From positions 28,060-67,890 of the forward strand of contig AOIR01000049.1 in NCBI GenBank assembly GCA_000337115.1: DNA of 39,831 nucleotides. Reading direction: 5' to 3'. Under the pieces are notes generated by a model. It was not told the DNA's origin and did no database searches. It saw only the letters and a list, made by a program, of their open reading frames with translations. The position numbers and the translations under genes were made by a program. The first letter of the stretch is position 1. Each line of letters starts with the position of its first letter. The DNA comes from Natrinema thermotolerans DSM 11552. GTDB lineage: Archaea; Halobacteriota; Halobacteria; Halobacteriales; Natrialbaceae. Positions 1 to 8,013 of this stretch are shown one piece after another.

Positions 1-85
1 TATAGTAGCCGCTGAAACGATTCACACACTGATCGCAACGCCGTCGTTCGATCAGGTGTGCAATGACTTTCAGTGGCTACTATAG
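1..85. repeat. Long imperfect palindrome (hairpin element, copy 1)
   Basis: Outer arms 1-17 and 68-84 are complementary at 16 of 17 positions. Inner arms CTGATCG (29-35) and CGATCAG (49-55) are perfectly complementary, flanked by a CACAC/GTGTG pairing, and close on a 13-nt loop (36-48). Read on the minus strand, the outer arm is followed by GTCATTG (67-61), the same heptamer found at the same place in the element at 33295-33375. There is no ORF inside. It may begin just before the window. It is probably an interspersed non-coding repeat; a transcription terminator is the alternative. Confidence 0.75.
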
Positions 86-139
86 TCGGACGAAGCGGCT
101 TCGTGGAACCAGCCGGTGCCGACAGTCGGTGGTGAGAAC

Positions 140-161
140 GGCGTTCGCGATCGGGAACGCC
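140..161. terminator. Small hairpin downstream of the HTH gene
   Basis: GGCGTTC (140-146) pairs with GAACGCC (155-161) around an 8-nt loop, 12 nt past the stop codon of the minus-strand regulator gene. There is no clear T-run, so the terminator role is only inferred from position. Confidence 0.25.
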
Positions 162-173
162 TGTAGACGGCGA

Positions 174-953
174 CTAGCCCTCGAGGACTTCGTAGGAGAC
201 GTCGGCGTCGCGAAGCGCGTCGGTGACTCGGCCGACCTCGTTGGTCGTGGCGACGGCCGTCACATCGAGCCCGCGCTTGGCCCCGTCGGCGGCGACGGAG
301 CCCGCGGCGAACGTGACCGTCGGATCGGTCCCGGCCTCTCGACAGGCGACGATCGCTTCGACGCCGGCAGCGACGACGAGGTCGGCGTCGGTACAGCGGT
401 CGGCGACGGTGTCGGACTCGATCGCGCGGCTCCCGCCGGCCCGGACGCCGGGGACTTGCAGGACGGTCACCGAGCCGGGCTTTAAGTCCATGACGCCCTC
501 GAAGCTGGTGACGCCGACATCGGTGCCGGCCGCGGCGTCCGTGGTCGCGACGCCGGTCGCCGGCCCCTCCTCGCCGGGCGTCGCGTGGAGGAGCCCGTTT
601 TTCACCGACAGCGAGACGGTATCACCCTCCTCGATGTCGTCGGTCGCGATGTAGGCGGCCTCGCTCATCGCCCCGAGGATGTCGCCGGTTACGTGGTCCG
701 CGAACCGGCGGATGTCGTCGGCGGTCCGGAACAGCCAGTCGACGCCTTCGTTGGTGACGTGATACCGCGACCGGCCCTCCTTCTCGACGAGACCGTCATC
801 GACGAGTTCCCGGATGTACTCGCTGACCGCCTGACTCGTCACGCCGACTTCCCCGGCGATCTCCCCCTGGCTGACCGCGGGTTGGCGTTCCGCGATCTGG
901 ACGAGGATCCGAAACCGCGTCGCGGTGCGCTTGTTGTCGAGGACGTCGACCAT
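174..953 (-). CDS. Winged-helix (MarR/ArsR-type) transcriptional regulator
   Basis: 259 aa. Residues about 10-75 form a winged helix-turn-helix: repeated-helix segment VSQGEIAGEVGVTSQAVSEY as the recognition unit, then a wing around EKEGRSRYHVT. The remainder is a haloarchaeal domain without obvious ligand residues, containing two glycine/valine-rich segments and ending VSYEVLEG; I do not recognise a defined effector domain. The ATG at 953 is the only start that gives the HTH a normal N-terminus, and a T-rich box on the minus strand at 980-984 lies about 29 nt before it, fitting a leaderless transcript. The much longer frame upstream is GC-driven shadow. It is divergent from archaeosortase A, so it may regulate that gene, but nothing in the sequence proves it. 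Confidence 0.8.
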   Translation of the reverse strand: MVDVLDNKRTATRFRILVQIAERQPAVSQGEIAGEVGVTSQAVSEYIRELVDDGLVEKEGRSRYHVTNEGVDWLFRTADDIRRFADHVTGDILGAMSEAAYIATDDIEEGDTVSLSVKNGLLHATPGEEGPATGVATTDAAAGTDVGVTSFEGVMDLKPGSVTVLQVPGVRAGGSRAIESDTVADRCTDADLVVAAGVEAIVACREAGTDPTVTFAAGSVAADGAKRGLDVTAVATTNEVGRVTDALRDADVSYEVLEG

Positions 954-979
954 GTGTCGATGGTTAGCGGGAGCGATGC

Positions 980-984
980 AAAAA
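980..984 (-). promoter_or_regulatory. TATA-like box for the HTH gene
   Basis: On the minus strand the sequence reads CTTTTTGC about 27-31 nt before the ATG at 953, the spacing of a haloarchaeal TATA box for a leaderless gene. Weak match. Confidence 0.3.
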
Positions 985-1094
985 GGTACGCGGTCGCGCC
1001 GTCGGTCGGCCGCCGCGTCTCGCCGGACTGGAGCGCGGTCACGACCGCGAGGCGTCAAGTTGATAGCGCGAGAGTCCCTCGGGATTACGTGACT

Positions 1095-2168
1095 ATGTCG
1101 CCCCTCCCAGTGACGACCGCGGCCCCCGGTACGGTTGTCGACCCCGTGGCGGGACCCGCGACGGTACTCTCGATGAGTATCGGCTCCGTTCCCCTGTCGG
1201 ACGCCCTCGCCTGGACCGCGATCGGCGCGTTCGTCGTCGCGGCCGTCATCCAATGGTACGGGGCTACCGATCCCGCGCGATACCTCGCAGCGGGCGCGTG
1301 GGTCGTCTTCGGCGTCTTTTGGCTGACGCTTGCTCCCCACTACTACCTCGAGGTCAAGAGCCCGATCGAGACGCTGCTGACGGTGGCAGCGCTGCCGCTG
1401 TGTGCCTACACCGGCTATCTGCTTGCCACCGGCCGGGAGTCGCTGCTCCTGCTCTCGAAGGCCGTCGCGTTCATGGGGCTGATCTACCTGCCCGTCGAGA
1501 CGATTCCGGTCGTCCGCACGTGGTTGATCGAGACGACCGCCGCCCAGACCCACTTCGGGATGGAGCTGCTCGGCCACAGCCCCGGCCTCGAGGAGGGGGC
1601 AAACGGCTATCAGAGCCGCTTTGCCTTCGATCCCGACGAGACGGTGACCGGCCGGACGACCTACATCATCACGGCCTGTACGGGTATCGGGAGCATGGCC
1701 ATCTTCGGCGGCCTCATCGCCGCCGTCAAAGCGCCGCTCAAGCGGAAAGCGGTTGCCTTCCCGCTCGCGGTCGGCGTCATCTGGTTCCTGAATCTCGTCC
1801 GGAACGTCTTCATCGGGCTGGCTTCGCCGTGGGGCTGGTTCCAGCAGGATATCTTCGTCACCATCGCGACGGAGTTCATGGGCGCGCCGGCCGACCGGAC
1901 CTCCTACATCGTCGCCCACAACTTCATCGCCCAGTCGCTGTCGATCGTCGCCCTGCTGGGTATCACCTACCTCGTCCTCCGCATCCTCCCCGAGATCCTC
2001 GAGCCCCTGGAGGACGTCCTCTATATCCTGACCGGCACGGAGTACGACCTCGCGGACGCCTTGGGTCAGGAGATGCGGACCGACGGCGGTGCGCGAACCG
2101 ACGCGGGCGCGTCCGCCAACCACGATAGCGGACCGTCCGTGGACGGCGACGACGACGCGGATCGATGA
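1095..2168 (+). CDS. artA: Archaeosortase A, membrane transpeptidase for PGF-CTERM proteins
   Basis: 357 aa, about eight hydrophobic segments. Family role: removes the C-terminal PGF-CTERM segment of S-layer and other surface proteins and links them to a lipid in the cytoplasmic membrane. The catalytic Cys lies in ITACTGIGS (C195) and the conserved Arg in LNLVRNVFIGL (R236), 41 residues apart as in Haloferax ArtA. The third catalytic residue should be in the DRTSYIVAHNF segment (R268 or H275). The last 60 residues after the final membrane helix are acidic and low in complexity. I chose the ATG at 1095; a second Met (residue 27, 1173) immediately precedes the first hydrophobic segment and is a possible alternative. 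The stop overlaps the next gene by ATGA. No PGF-CTERM substrate is encoded in this window. Confidence 0.93.
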   Translation: MSPLPVTTAAPGTVVDPVAGPATVLSMSIGSVPLSDALAWTAIGAFVVAAVIQWYGATDPARYLAAGAWVVFGVFWLTLAPHYYLEVKSPIETLLTVAALPLCAYTGYLLATGRESLLLLSKAVAFMGLIYLPVETIPVVRTWLIETTAAQTHFGMELLGHSPGLEEGANGYQSRFAFDPDETVTGRTTYIITACTGIGSMAIFGGLIAAVKAPLKRKAVAFPLAVGVIWFLNLVRNVFIGLASPWGWFQQDIFVTIATEFMGAPADRTSYIVAHNFIAQSLSIVALLGITYLVLRILPEILEPLEDVLYILTGTEYDLADALGQEMRTDGGARTDAGASANHDSGPSVDGDDDADR

Positions 2169-2881
2169 CCGACGGCGTCGAGGTCGACGTTCCGTTCGCC
2201 GTCCACGACCGGTCGATCTTCCTCCCGACGACCGAGACGCTCGTCCTCGCGGACGTCCATCTCGGCAAGGCCGCCGACTCGAGCGTCGACGCGCCGATCG
2301 ACGACGGTGCCGACGTTCGCGACCGGCTCGCGGCGGTACTCGAGACGACCGCGCCGGCGACGGTCGTCGTCGCGGGCGACCTCCTCCACTCGTTTTCGCG
2401 GCTGCCACGGGGCCTCGAGCGCGACCTCGAGGCGGTCGTCGCGACCGTCGCGGACGCCGGTGCGGAGTTGGTCGTTACGCCGGGCAACCACGACGCGATG
2501 CTCGGGGAGGTCTTCTCGGGGACGACCACCGACGAGTACCGGCTCGCGGACGGCGAGACGGTGATCTGTCACGGTCACGAGCGCCCCGTGGACAGCGCCG
2601 AGCGGTACGTCGTCGGCCACGACCACCCCGCGCTGTCGGTCGAGGGCCGCAAGCTCCCCTGTCTCCTCTACGGGCCGGACTGCTACGAGGGCGCGGACGT
2701 GATCGTCCTGCCGGCGTTTACCCGCCTCGCGGCCGGCGCGACCGTCAACGGAATGCGCGGTCGGGACTTCCAGTCGCCGCTGGTCCGTGACCCCGACGCC
2801 TTCCATCCCGCCGTCAGGGACGACGCGACGGATGAAGTGCTGTGGTTCCCGCCGCTCGGACGGTGCCGGCGGCTCCTGTAG
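2165..2881 (+). CDS. Metallophosphoesterase, COG1407 (ICC-like) family
   Basis: 238 aa calcineurin-like phosphoesterase. The metal-binding motifs appear in order: LVLADVHLGK (D-x-H), VVVAGDLLHS (G-D), TPGNHDAM (G-N-H-D) and ICHGHERP (G-H near the end), with a later GHDHPALS. Such enzymes use a two-metal centre to cleave phosphodiesters; substrates of this archaeal branch are not established. It starts within the stop of artA (ATGA), so the two are translationally coupled and probably one transcript. A functional link to archaeosortase is only suggested by this coupling. Length is normal for the family. Confidence 0.88.
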   Translation: MTDGVEVDVPFAVHDRSIFLPTTETLVLADVHLGKAADSSVDAPIDDGADVRDRLAAVLETTAPATVVVAGDLLHSFSRLPRGLERDLEAVVATVADAGAELVVTPGNHDAMLGEVFSGTTTDEYRLADGETVICHGHERPVDSAERYVVGHDHPALSVEGRKLPCLLYGPDCYEGADVIVLPAFTRLAAGATVNGMRGRDFQSPLVRDPDAFHPAVRDDATDEVLWFPPLGRCRRLL

Positions 2882-3094
2882 TCACTCCACTCGTTCCGAG
2901 ACAGCCGCTCGAGTCGGTCGGGCAGCGGGGACGACGACGGCCACCTGAACGGTGACCACGAGGTTCCGGAAGAAGTCGCTGAACGTGATCAACAGCACGG
3001 CGGCCAGCACGATCAAGAGGAGAAAGCTAAAGAAGATGATCGCCGCCTGTCGCCCGGTGAGGTCCGCCCCCTCGAGGAGTTCGTCGATGGCCAT
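2882..3094 (-). CDS. Small single-pass membrane protein, unknown function
   Basis: 70 aa. A short acidic N-terminus (MAIDELLEGADLTGRQ) is followed by one strong membrane helix (AIIFFSFLLLIVLAAVLLI) and a cytoplasmic or external tail rich in Arg, Ala and Val. Only one in-frame ATG (3094) gives this arrangement; the longer frame upstream is Arg-rich and looks non-coding. The stop abuts the convergent phosphoesterase gene with no gap. I do not recognise a family. Confidence 0.55.
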   Translation of the reverse strand: MAIDELLEGADLTGRQAAIIFFSFLLLIVLAAVLLITFSDFFRNLVVTVQVAVVVPAARPTRAAVSERVE

Positions 3095-3270
3095 GGATGC
3101 CTGTCGACGGAACGACGCCGAGCGCCGTAGTCGTTTGGCCGTCGAGTGACTGTCCAGTACGACACACGCCGGATGTCGGGCCGGATGTCTGCGGTCGCTC
3201 GACTGCGGTAGCGTCGCCGGCGCTCGGGTCGACCGTCGGCTGGCCGCTGCCGCTCGAGTCGACCGACGGA

Positions 3271-4569
3271 TCAGCCCGACAGATCGTCGATGACCGCTTC
3301 GGCCGCCCGCCGCCCGCTCTCCATCGCGCCCTGTATCGAGGACCACTGTGTGTAGTCGCCGGCCAGATAAACCGAGCCCGCTGGGTCGCGAGCGTCGGGG
3401 AGCCGGTCGTGGATCCCCGGCGGCTGGTCGAACTGCGCGAACTGGATCCGCTCGGTATGCAGCGTCTCGAGATCGTCGAACTCCCGGTTGGGAGACCACG
3501 ACTCGAGTGAGCGGCGGGTCCGCTCGGCCAGGTCTTCGTCGCTCGCCGGCTGCTCTCCGAGATAGGTCGCGCTGATCAGCGTCGCGTCGGCCGGCGCGTA
3601 CTCGGGAGCGACCGCGCTGTGGGGCACCACGTGGTTCGGCCCCCGTCCGGTCGCGTTCAGCAGGAGCCGACGGCCGGTCCCCAGATCGGTCCCCGCCGGC
3701 AGTGCGTAGTACTGGGTGACACAGCTTCGCGCCGCGGTCGGGATCGACTCGACACCGGTCAGCTCCCGCGCCGTCGGCGGGTCGGTCGCGACGACGACCG
3801 CGTCGGCCTCGAGGGGTTCCGCGTCGGTTTCGACCGTAACCGAGCCCGCGGAATCGCTAGCGTCCCCGCCGTCGGCCGCGACCGACTCGACCGTAGTGCC
3901 CGTTCGGATCGTTCCGCCGACCTCGCGGACGCGGTCGGCGAGTTGCGCCGGGATCGCCTCCATGCCGGCGGCCGGGACCACCGTCTCGCCCGCCGCGAGG
4001 GTCCGGAAGGTGTACTCGAAGACCCGTCGCGAGGTCGCCAGCGACCGATCGAGCGTGATCCCGCCGTAGAACGGCGCGACGAAGCCCTCGATGAACCGCT
4101 TGGAGAACCCCCGAGTACGGAGGAAGTCGTCGATCCGTTCGTCGTCCCCGGCGAAGATGTCGTCCGGATCGGTTCGCCGGAGCCGGTACCAGAGCCGGGC
4201 CACCCGGAGTGCGTCGCCCGCCGAAACGTACGGGTTCGATAGCGTCGCCGGAATCGTCCCCGGTTCCCTGAGCGGGTCCGCGAGCGTCGACAGCCCGTCG
4301 GGGCCGGCGACGGTCGCTCCCGGCGCGAACCGGCGGAGGTGCAGCGCCGTGAGGTCGAGTTCGCGCCGAACGGCGGGATAGGCGGTAAAGCAGACCTGAA
4401 AGCCCCGGTCGAATCGGAAGCCGTCCCGCTCGAGGGTGCGGACCCGACCCCCGGTCGTCTCGCGGCGTTCGAACAACGTCACGTCTGTACCGGCGGCGGC
4501 GAGGTGCCGAGCAGCGACGAGCCCGGCCAGCCCACCGCCGGCGACGACTACCTGCGGCGTCGAGTGCAT
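3271..4569 (-). CDS. FAD-dependent oxidoreductase (amine oxidase/phytoene desaturase-like)
   Basis: 432 aa flavoprotein. N-terminus VVVAGGGLAGLVAARHL is the FAD dinucleotide fold (G11, G13, G16) with the acidic ribose-binding residue in LFERRETTGGRVRT, where the GGRV element contacts FAD. The C-terminus SVYLAGDYTQWSSIQGAMESG is the second FAD-binding motif typical of protoporphyrinogen oxidase, amine oxidase and carotenoid desaturase relatives. Length fits. The substrate cannot be told from the sequence; haloarchaeal relatives are often annotated protoporphyrinogen oxidase-like. The ATG at 4569 places the Rossmann motif eight residues in, as usual; the frame extends further upstream but without conserved content. 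Confidence 0.87.
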   Translation of the reverse strand: MHSTPQVVVAGGGLAGLVAARHLAAAGTDVTLFERRETTGGRVRTLERDGFRFDRGFQVCFTAYPAVRRELDLTALHLRRFAPGATVAGPDGLSTLADPLREPGTIPATLSNPYVSAGDALRVARLWYRLRRTDPDDIFAGDDERIDDFLRTRGFSKRFIEGFVAPFYGGITLDRSLATSRRVFEYTFRTLAAGETVVPAAGMEAIPAQLADRVREVGGTIRTGTTVESVAADGGDASDSAGSVTVETDAEPLEADAVVVATDPPTARELTGVESIPTAARSCVTQYYALPAGTDLGTGRRLLLNATGRGPNHVVPHSAVAPEYAPADATLISATYLGEQPASDEDLAERTRRSLESWSPNREFDDLETLHTERIQFAQFDQPPGIHDRLPDARDPAGSVYLAGDYTQWSSIQGAMESGRRAAEAVIDDLSG

Positions 4570-4663
4570 AGCCGTTGATCGATCGCCGACGAATAAAAGA
4601 GTCGACCCAACAGTGCAGGCGTTGGAGTTCGCCAGCGGGCGAGCGCGTCCGTCACACACCACG

Positions 4664-4801
4664 TCACTTGTCCGTCAGCAACCGAAGCGCGAGCCCGACG
4701 ACGATGACGGCCACCCCGCCGAGGGCGCTGGCAATCGGCGGGATCGGGAAGACGAGCAATACCACGCCGGCGAGGACGACGAGCGTCGAGAGCTTGACCA
4801 T
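4664..4801 (-). CDS. Tiny hydrophobic membrane protein, unknown function
   Basis: 45 aa, almost wholly hydrophobic: two short helices (STLVVLAGVVLLVFPI and ASALGGVAVIVVGLALRLL) around an IPP turn, ending TDK. The ATG at 4801 is the only sensible start. It lies 94 nt upstream of the flavoprotein gene on the same strand and might share its transcript. No family recognised; the compact VLAGVVLLVFP-IPP pattern resembles small transporter-like haloarchaeal proteins but this is not evidence of function. Confidence 0.55.
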   Translation of the reverse strand: MVKLSTLVVLAGVVLLVFPIPPIASALGGVAVIVVGLALRLLTDK

Positions 4802-4927
4802 GTGCCGGTCACGCCGTCGCGACGGATAGCGTATCGGCACGCATTCACAGCGGGGCGCGAGCGACCGTCGACTGTGGCCCCTTGCCGTGGCCGGTACGGT
4901 TTTGCCCGTCGCGGCGGCGTTGCCGGT

Positions 4928-5404
4928 ATGGGAGCAAACGACACGGAGACCGAAGAGCGAGCGGCGGACGGCCCCGCGTTCCAGCCGGTCTTCGAGAACC
5001 GCGTTCGGTTCGCCGAGACCGACCAGCAGGGAATCGTCTTCTACGGGGAGTACTTCACCTTTCAGGACGAGGCCGTCTCCGCGTTCTTCCGCGCGATCGA
5101 CTACGGCTACGACCGCATGCGCGAGGACGGCTGGCAGATCCACGTCGTCAACACCGAGTTGAACTACCGAACCGGCGCGGAGTTCGAGGACGTGATCGTC
5201 AACGAACTCCGGGTCGCGGACATCGGCACCTCGAGTCTCGAGTACGAGTACCGGGCGAAACGGAAGGCCGACGACGCGGTCCTGGCGGACGGCACCGTCA
5301 CGCAGGTCGCCGTCGACACCGAGACCGAGGAGCCGACCCGGATCCCCGACGCGTTCCGCGAGGCCGTCGCGGCGTTCCAGGGTGGCCTCGAGACCGACGG
5401 GTAG
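4928..5404 (+). CDS. Acyl-CoA thioesterase, 4-hydroxybenzoyl-CoA type hot-dog fold
   Basis: 158 aa. The motif RFAETDQQGIVFYGEYFTFQ (about residues 27-46) is the signature of the 4HBT/YbgC hot-dog thioesterases, with D32 the catalytic Asp; it is followed by the long helix DEAVSAFFRAIDYGYD and the usual five-stranded sheet. These hydrolyse acyl-CoA thioesters; the substrate here is unknown. The first 18 residues are an acidic extension common in haloarchaea. A GGTTTTG box centred near 4901 lies 27 nt before the ATG, consistent with a leaderless start at 4928. Confidence 0.87.
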   Translation: MGANDTETEERAADGPAFQPVFENRVRFAETDQQGIVFYGEYFTFQDEAVSAFFRAIDYGYDRMREDGWQIHVVNTELNYRTGAEFEDVIVNELRVADIGTSSLEYEYRAKRKADDAVLADGTVTQVAVDTETEEPTRIPDAFREAVAAFQGGLETDG

Positions 5405-5453
5405 CGCCGCTGATTCCAGTCGAATCGATCAAAAAACGAGCGCGAACCGCCGG

Positions 5454-6170
5454 TCAGTGGACGCCGACGTACGCCTCGCGGACGTAGTCGTTGTCCGTAA
5501 ACTCGTCGTGCGGGCCGGAGAGTTCGATCTCGCCGGTCTCGATCAGCGAGAGCCGGTCCGCGTGATTCAGCGCGAACGTCGAGTTCTGCTCGGCCAGCAG
5601 GATGGTCAGTCCCTCCTCTTGCTGGAGCGTCTCGAGGGCCTCACCGATGTCCTCGATGATGACCGGCGCGAGCCCCAGCGTCGGCTCGTCCAACATCAGC
5701 ATGTCGGGGTCGCTCATCAGCGCGCGGCCGACGGCGAGCATCTGCTGTTCGCCGCCGCTCATGGTCTCGGCCTCCTGTTCGCGGCGTTCGTCCAGCCGCG
5801 GGAACAGGTCATAGACCATGTCGAGATCGTCCTGTACTGCCGCCTTGTCGTCGCGGAACTGCGCGCCCATCAGCAGGTTCTCGTGGACCGAGAAGTACGG
5901 GAACAGGTCCCGGTCCTCGGTGCAGTAGATGAGCCCTGACTCGACGATCTCCTGGGACGGCTGTCCCGCGAGATCGCGGCCGGCGTAGCTGATCGATCCC
6001 TCGTAGTTGAGGAAGCCGGCGACGGCGTTCAGCATCGTCGTCTTCCCGGCCCCGTTGGGGCCGATGACGCCGTAGATTTCGCCTTCCTGGATCGACAGCG
6101 AGACGCCCTTCAGCGCGTGTGACTTGCCGTAGTAGACGTTGAGATCGTTGATATCGAGTATCGCGGACAT
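5454..6170 (-). CDS. livF: Branched-chain amino-acid-type ABC transporter ATPase LivF
   Basis: 238 aa. All ABC motifs are intact: Walker A GPNGAGKT (37-44), signature MSGGEQQ (137-143), Walker B LMLDEPT (157-163) and the downstream LLAEQN switch typical of LivF. It hydrolyses ATP together with LivG to drive import through the LivH/LivM pore. Last gene of a five-gene minus-strand operon; its start overlaps the livG stop by one base (TAATG). Because the LivG signature is degenerate, the composite site built from this protein's Walker A and LivG's signature is expected to be weak (see findings). Confidence 0.93.
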   Translation of the reverse strand: MSAILDINDLNVYYGKSHALKGVSLSIQEGEIYGVIGPNGAGKTTMLNAVAGFLNYEGSISYAGRDLAGQPSQEIVESGLIYCTEDRDLFPYFSVHENLLMGAQFRDDKAAVQDDLDMVYDLFPRLDERREQEAETMSGGEQQMLAVGRALMSDPDMLMLDEPTLGLAPVIIEDIGEALETLQQEEGLTILLAEQNSTFALNHADRLSLIETGEIELSGPHDEFTDNDYVREAYVGVH

Positions 6171-6898
6171 TAGAGTCCCTCCCCAGCGAGGTACGCCTCC
6201 TGGACTTGCTCGTTCTCGGCGATTTCCTCCGGCGTCCCCTCCGCGAGGAAGTCGCCGTTGTTGAGGACGACGATCCGATCGACCAGGTCCATCAGACCGC
6301 CCATGTTGTGGTCGACGACGACCATCGACATCCCTTGCTCGCGGAACCGCTCGATCTGGTCGGCCAGTTCGGTGATCTCGGCCTGGTTCATCCCCGCGAA
6401 CGGCTCGTCGAGCAGCATCATCTCGGGCTCGGTCGCCAGCGACTTGGCGATCTCGAGTCGACGGACGTCCGCGTGGGGCAGTTCGTCGGGCATCTCGTGG
6501 AGATGCTCCTCGATGTCGATGCGGGCGGCGTAGTCGTAGATCTCCTCCTCGCTGGCACCGCCGCGCAGCGAGACGATGCTGTTCGGCAGCGTGAACAGCT
6601 TGATGTTGCCCGCAACCGACATCGAGTCGATCGGGTTCGACTCCTGTGAGACCCGCGAGAGTCCCTTGTTGACGACCTCGTGAGTCGAGTCGTCGGTGAT
6701 GTCGGTCCCGTTGAACCGGATCGCGCCGTCGGTGACGCCGTAGATGCCCATGATGCAGTTGAACACCGTGGACTTGCCCGAGCCGTTCGGCCCGATCAGG
6801 CCGACGATCTCGCCCTCACCGACCTCGAACGAGAAGTCGTCGACGGCGACGAGCCCGCCGAACTTCTTGGTCAGCCCGTCGACCTCGAGGACGCTCAT
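6170..6898 (-). CDS. livG: Branched-chain amino-acid-type ABC transporter ATPase LivG
   Basis: 242 aa. Walker A GPNGSGKS (36-43), Q-loop SRVSQES, Walker B MMLLDEPFAGM (160-170) and H-loop VVVDHNMGG are all clear and of LivG type. The signature region, normally LSYGQQRRLEIA, reads ELPHADVRRLEIA (139-151), so the Ser-Gly core is missing although the following helix is kept. I checked the bases at 6465-6490 and see no frameshift that would restore it. It overlaps livM upstream (ATGA-type, 6895-6898) and livF downstream. The role is otherwise ordinary: one of two ATPases powering amino-acid or amide uptake. Confidence 0.93.
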   Translation of the reverse strand: MSVLEVDGLTKKFGGLVAVDDFSFEVGEGEIVGLIGPNGSGKSTVFNCIMGIYGVTDGAIRFNGTDITDDSTHEVVNKGLSRVSQESNPIDSMSVAGNIKLFTLPNSIVSLRGGASEEEIYDYAARIDIEEHLHEMPDELPHADVRRLEIAKSLATEPEMMLLDEPFAGMNQAEITELADQIERFREQGMSMVVVDHNMGGLMDLVDRIVVLNNGDFLAEGTPEEIAENEQVQEAYLAGEGL

Positions 6899-8013
6899 CG
6901 GCGATCACCCCCGAGTCGATCGAGCCCGTGCCACAGCTTGCGGAACAGGCCGTCACGGGCGAACACGAGGATCAACAGGACGATCAACCAGAGGATCGAC
7001 CACTTGATCTCGCTCTCGAAGCCGGAGAGGACCACGTCCTCGAGCATAATGACGAGGAAGGCCCCGCCGAGCGGCCCGAGTATCGAGCCCATCCCGCCGA
7101 CGACGGCCATCGCGATCATCTCGATGCTGTTGTCGACGACGACGAACGCGCCGGGTGTGACGGTCCCGAAGCGGTGTGCCAGCAGGACGCCACCGATTCC
7201 CATCGGGATCGAACTGAGAACGAACGACCAGATCTTGAACTTGGTCGCGTTGATGCCTGCGGCTTCGACCGCAGACTCGTTCTCGCGGATCGCCACGAGG
7301 ATGAGTCCGATGTTCGACCGCGCGACGATCAGGAGCGCGGCTGCGATGAGCAACATCGGAATCATGAACGCGTACGTTCGCATCACCGGATCGGTGCTGT
7401 ACACCGTCTCGATCCCGCCGAGTCCGGTCTCGCCGCCGGTATATTCACTCAGCGGCCGGATCAGTCGGTAGAAGATCAACACGGCCACGAACGTAATCAG
7501 CGAGAAGTACGGCCCGCTCAGCCGGAGCGACGGCAGAGCGATTGCGAGCCCAATGATCAGCGCGATCAGTACCGAGATGGGGATCGTGATCCGCATCGGT
7601 AGTTCGGCGTTGACGTTGTTGAGCAACATCGCGGTCGTGTACGCCGCACCGCCGGACAGCACCGAGTGGCCGAAGCTGATGTAGCCAGTGTATCCGCTCT
7701 GGATGTCCCAACTCATCGCGAAGATGCCCCAGATACAGGCGAGCCACGTCGCCTGCACTAGGGTGTAATTCCCCCAGAACGGGATCGTCACGAGTCCGAG
7801 GAACGCCCCCACCAGCAACACGAACTGGAGGCCGTTCATTTCGCCGAAGTAGCCACCGAGCGTGCGGTTGTAGACGGTTGCGATCGGCCGGAGTGCCCGA
7901 TCGACGGGCTCGGTAACGGTACTGAGTCCGTCGACGGCCGCACCGCCGACCCGACCTGCGGCGCCGCTTACTCGTCCGCCGATACCACGTCCGGTGTCCG
8001 TTTCGCTACTCAT
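6895..8013 (-). CDS. livM: Branched-chain amino-acid-type ABC transporter permease LivM
   Basis: 372 aa permease with about ten hydrophobic segments. The region SGYTGYISFGHSVLSGGAAY and the later RENESAVEAAGINATKFKI loop (the EAA-like ATPase contact) are characteristic of LivM. About 65 residues of N-terminal, mostly polar extension (GRGIGGRVSGAAGRVGGAA) precede the first membrane helix. Start chosen at the ATG at 8013, which overlaps the end of livH by 8 nt; a further upstream Met would run deep into livH. Forms the membrane channel with LivH. Confidence 0.92.
   Translation of the reverse strand: MSSETDTGRGIGGRVSGAAGRVGGAAVDGLSTVTEPVDRALRPIATVYNRTLGGYFGEMNGLQFVLLVGAFLGLVTIPFWGNYTLVQATWLACIWGIFAMSWDIQSGYTGYISFGHSVLSGGAAYTTAMLLNNVNAELPMRITIPISVLIALIIGLAIALPSLRLSGPYFSLITFVAVLIFYRLIRPLSEYTGGETGLGGIETVYSTDPVMRTYAFMIPMLLIAAALLIVARSNIGLILVAIRENESAVEAAGINATKFKIWSFVLSSIPMGIGGVLLAHRFGTVTPGAFVVVDNSIEMIAMAVVGGMGSILGPLGGAFLVIMLEDVVLSGFESEIKWSILWLIVLLILVFARDGLFRKLWHGLDRLGGDRR

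Noticed and set aside
954-2408. The apparent N-terminal extension of the HTH regulator frame
   Set aside because: It is antisense to archaeosortase A, rich in Arg/Asp/Gly and without motif; the real start is the ATG at 953.
4436-4927. N-terminal extension of the thioesterase frame from 4436
   Set aside because: It is antisense to the flavoprotein gene and the 45-residue gene; the ATG at 4928 gives a normal-length hot-dog protein with a promoter-like box 27 nt upstream.
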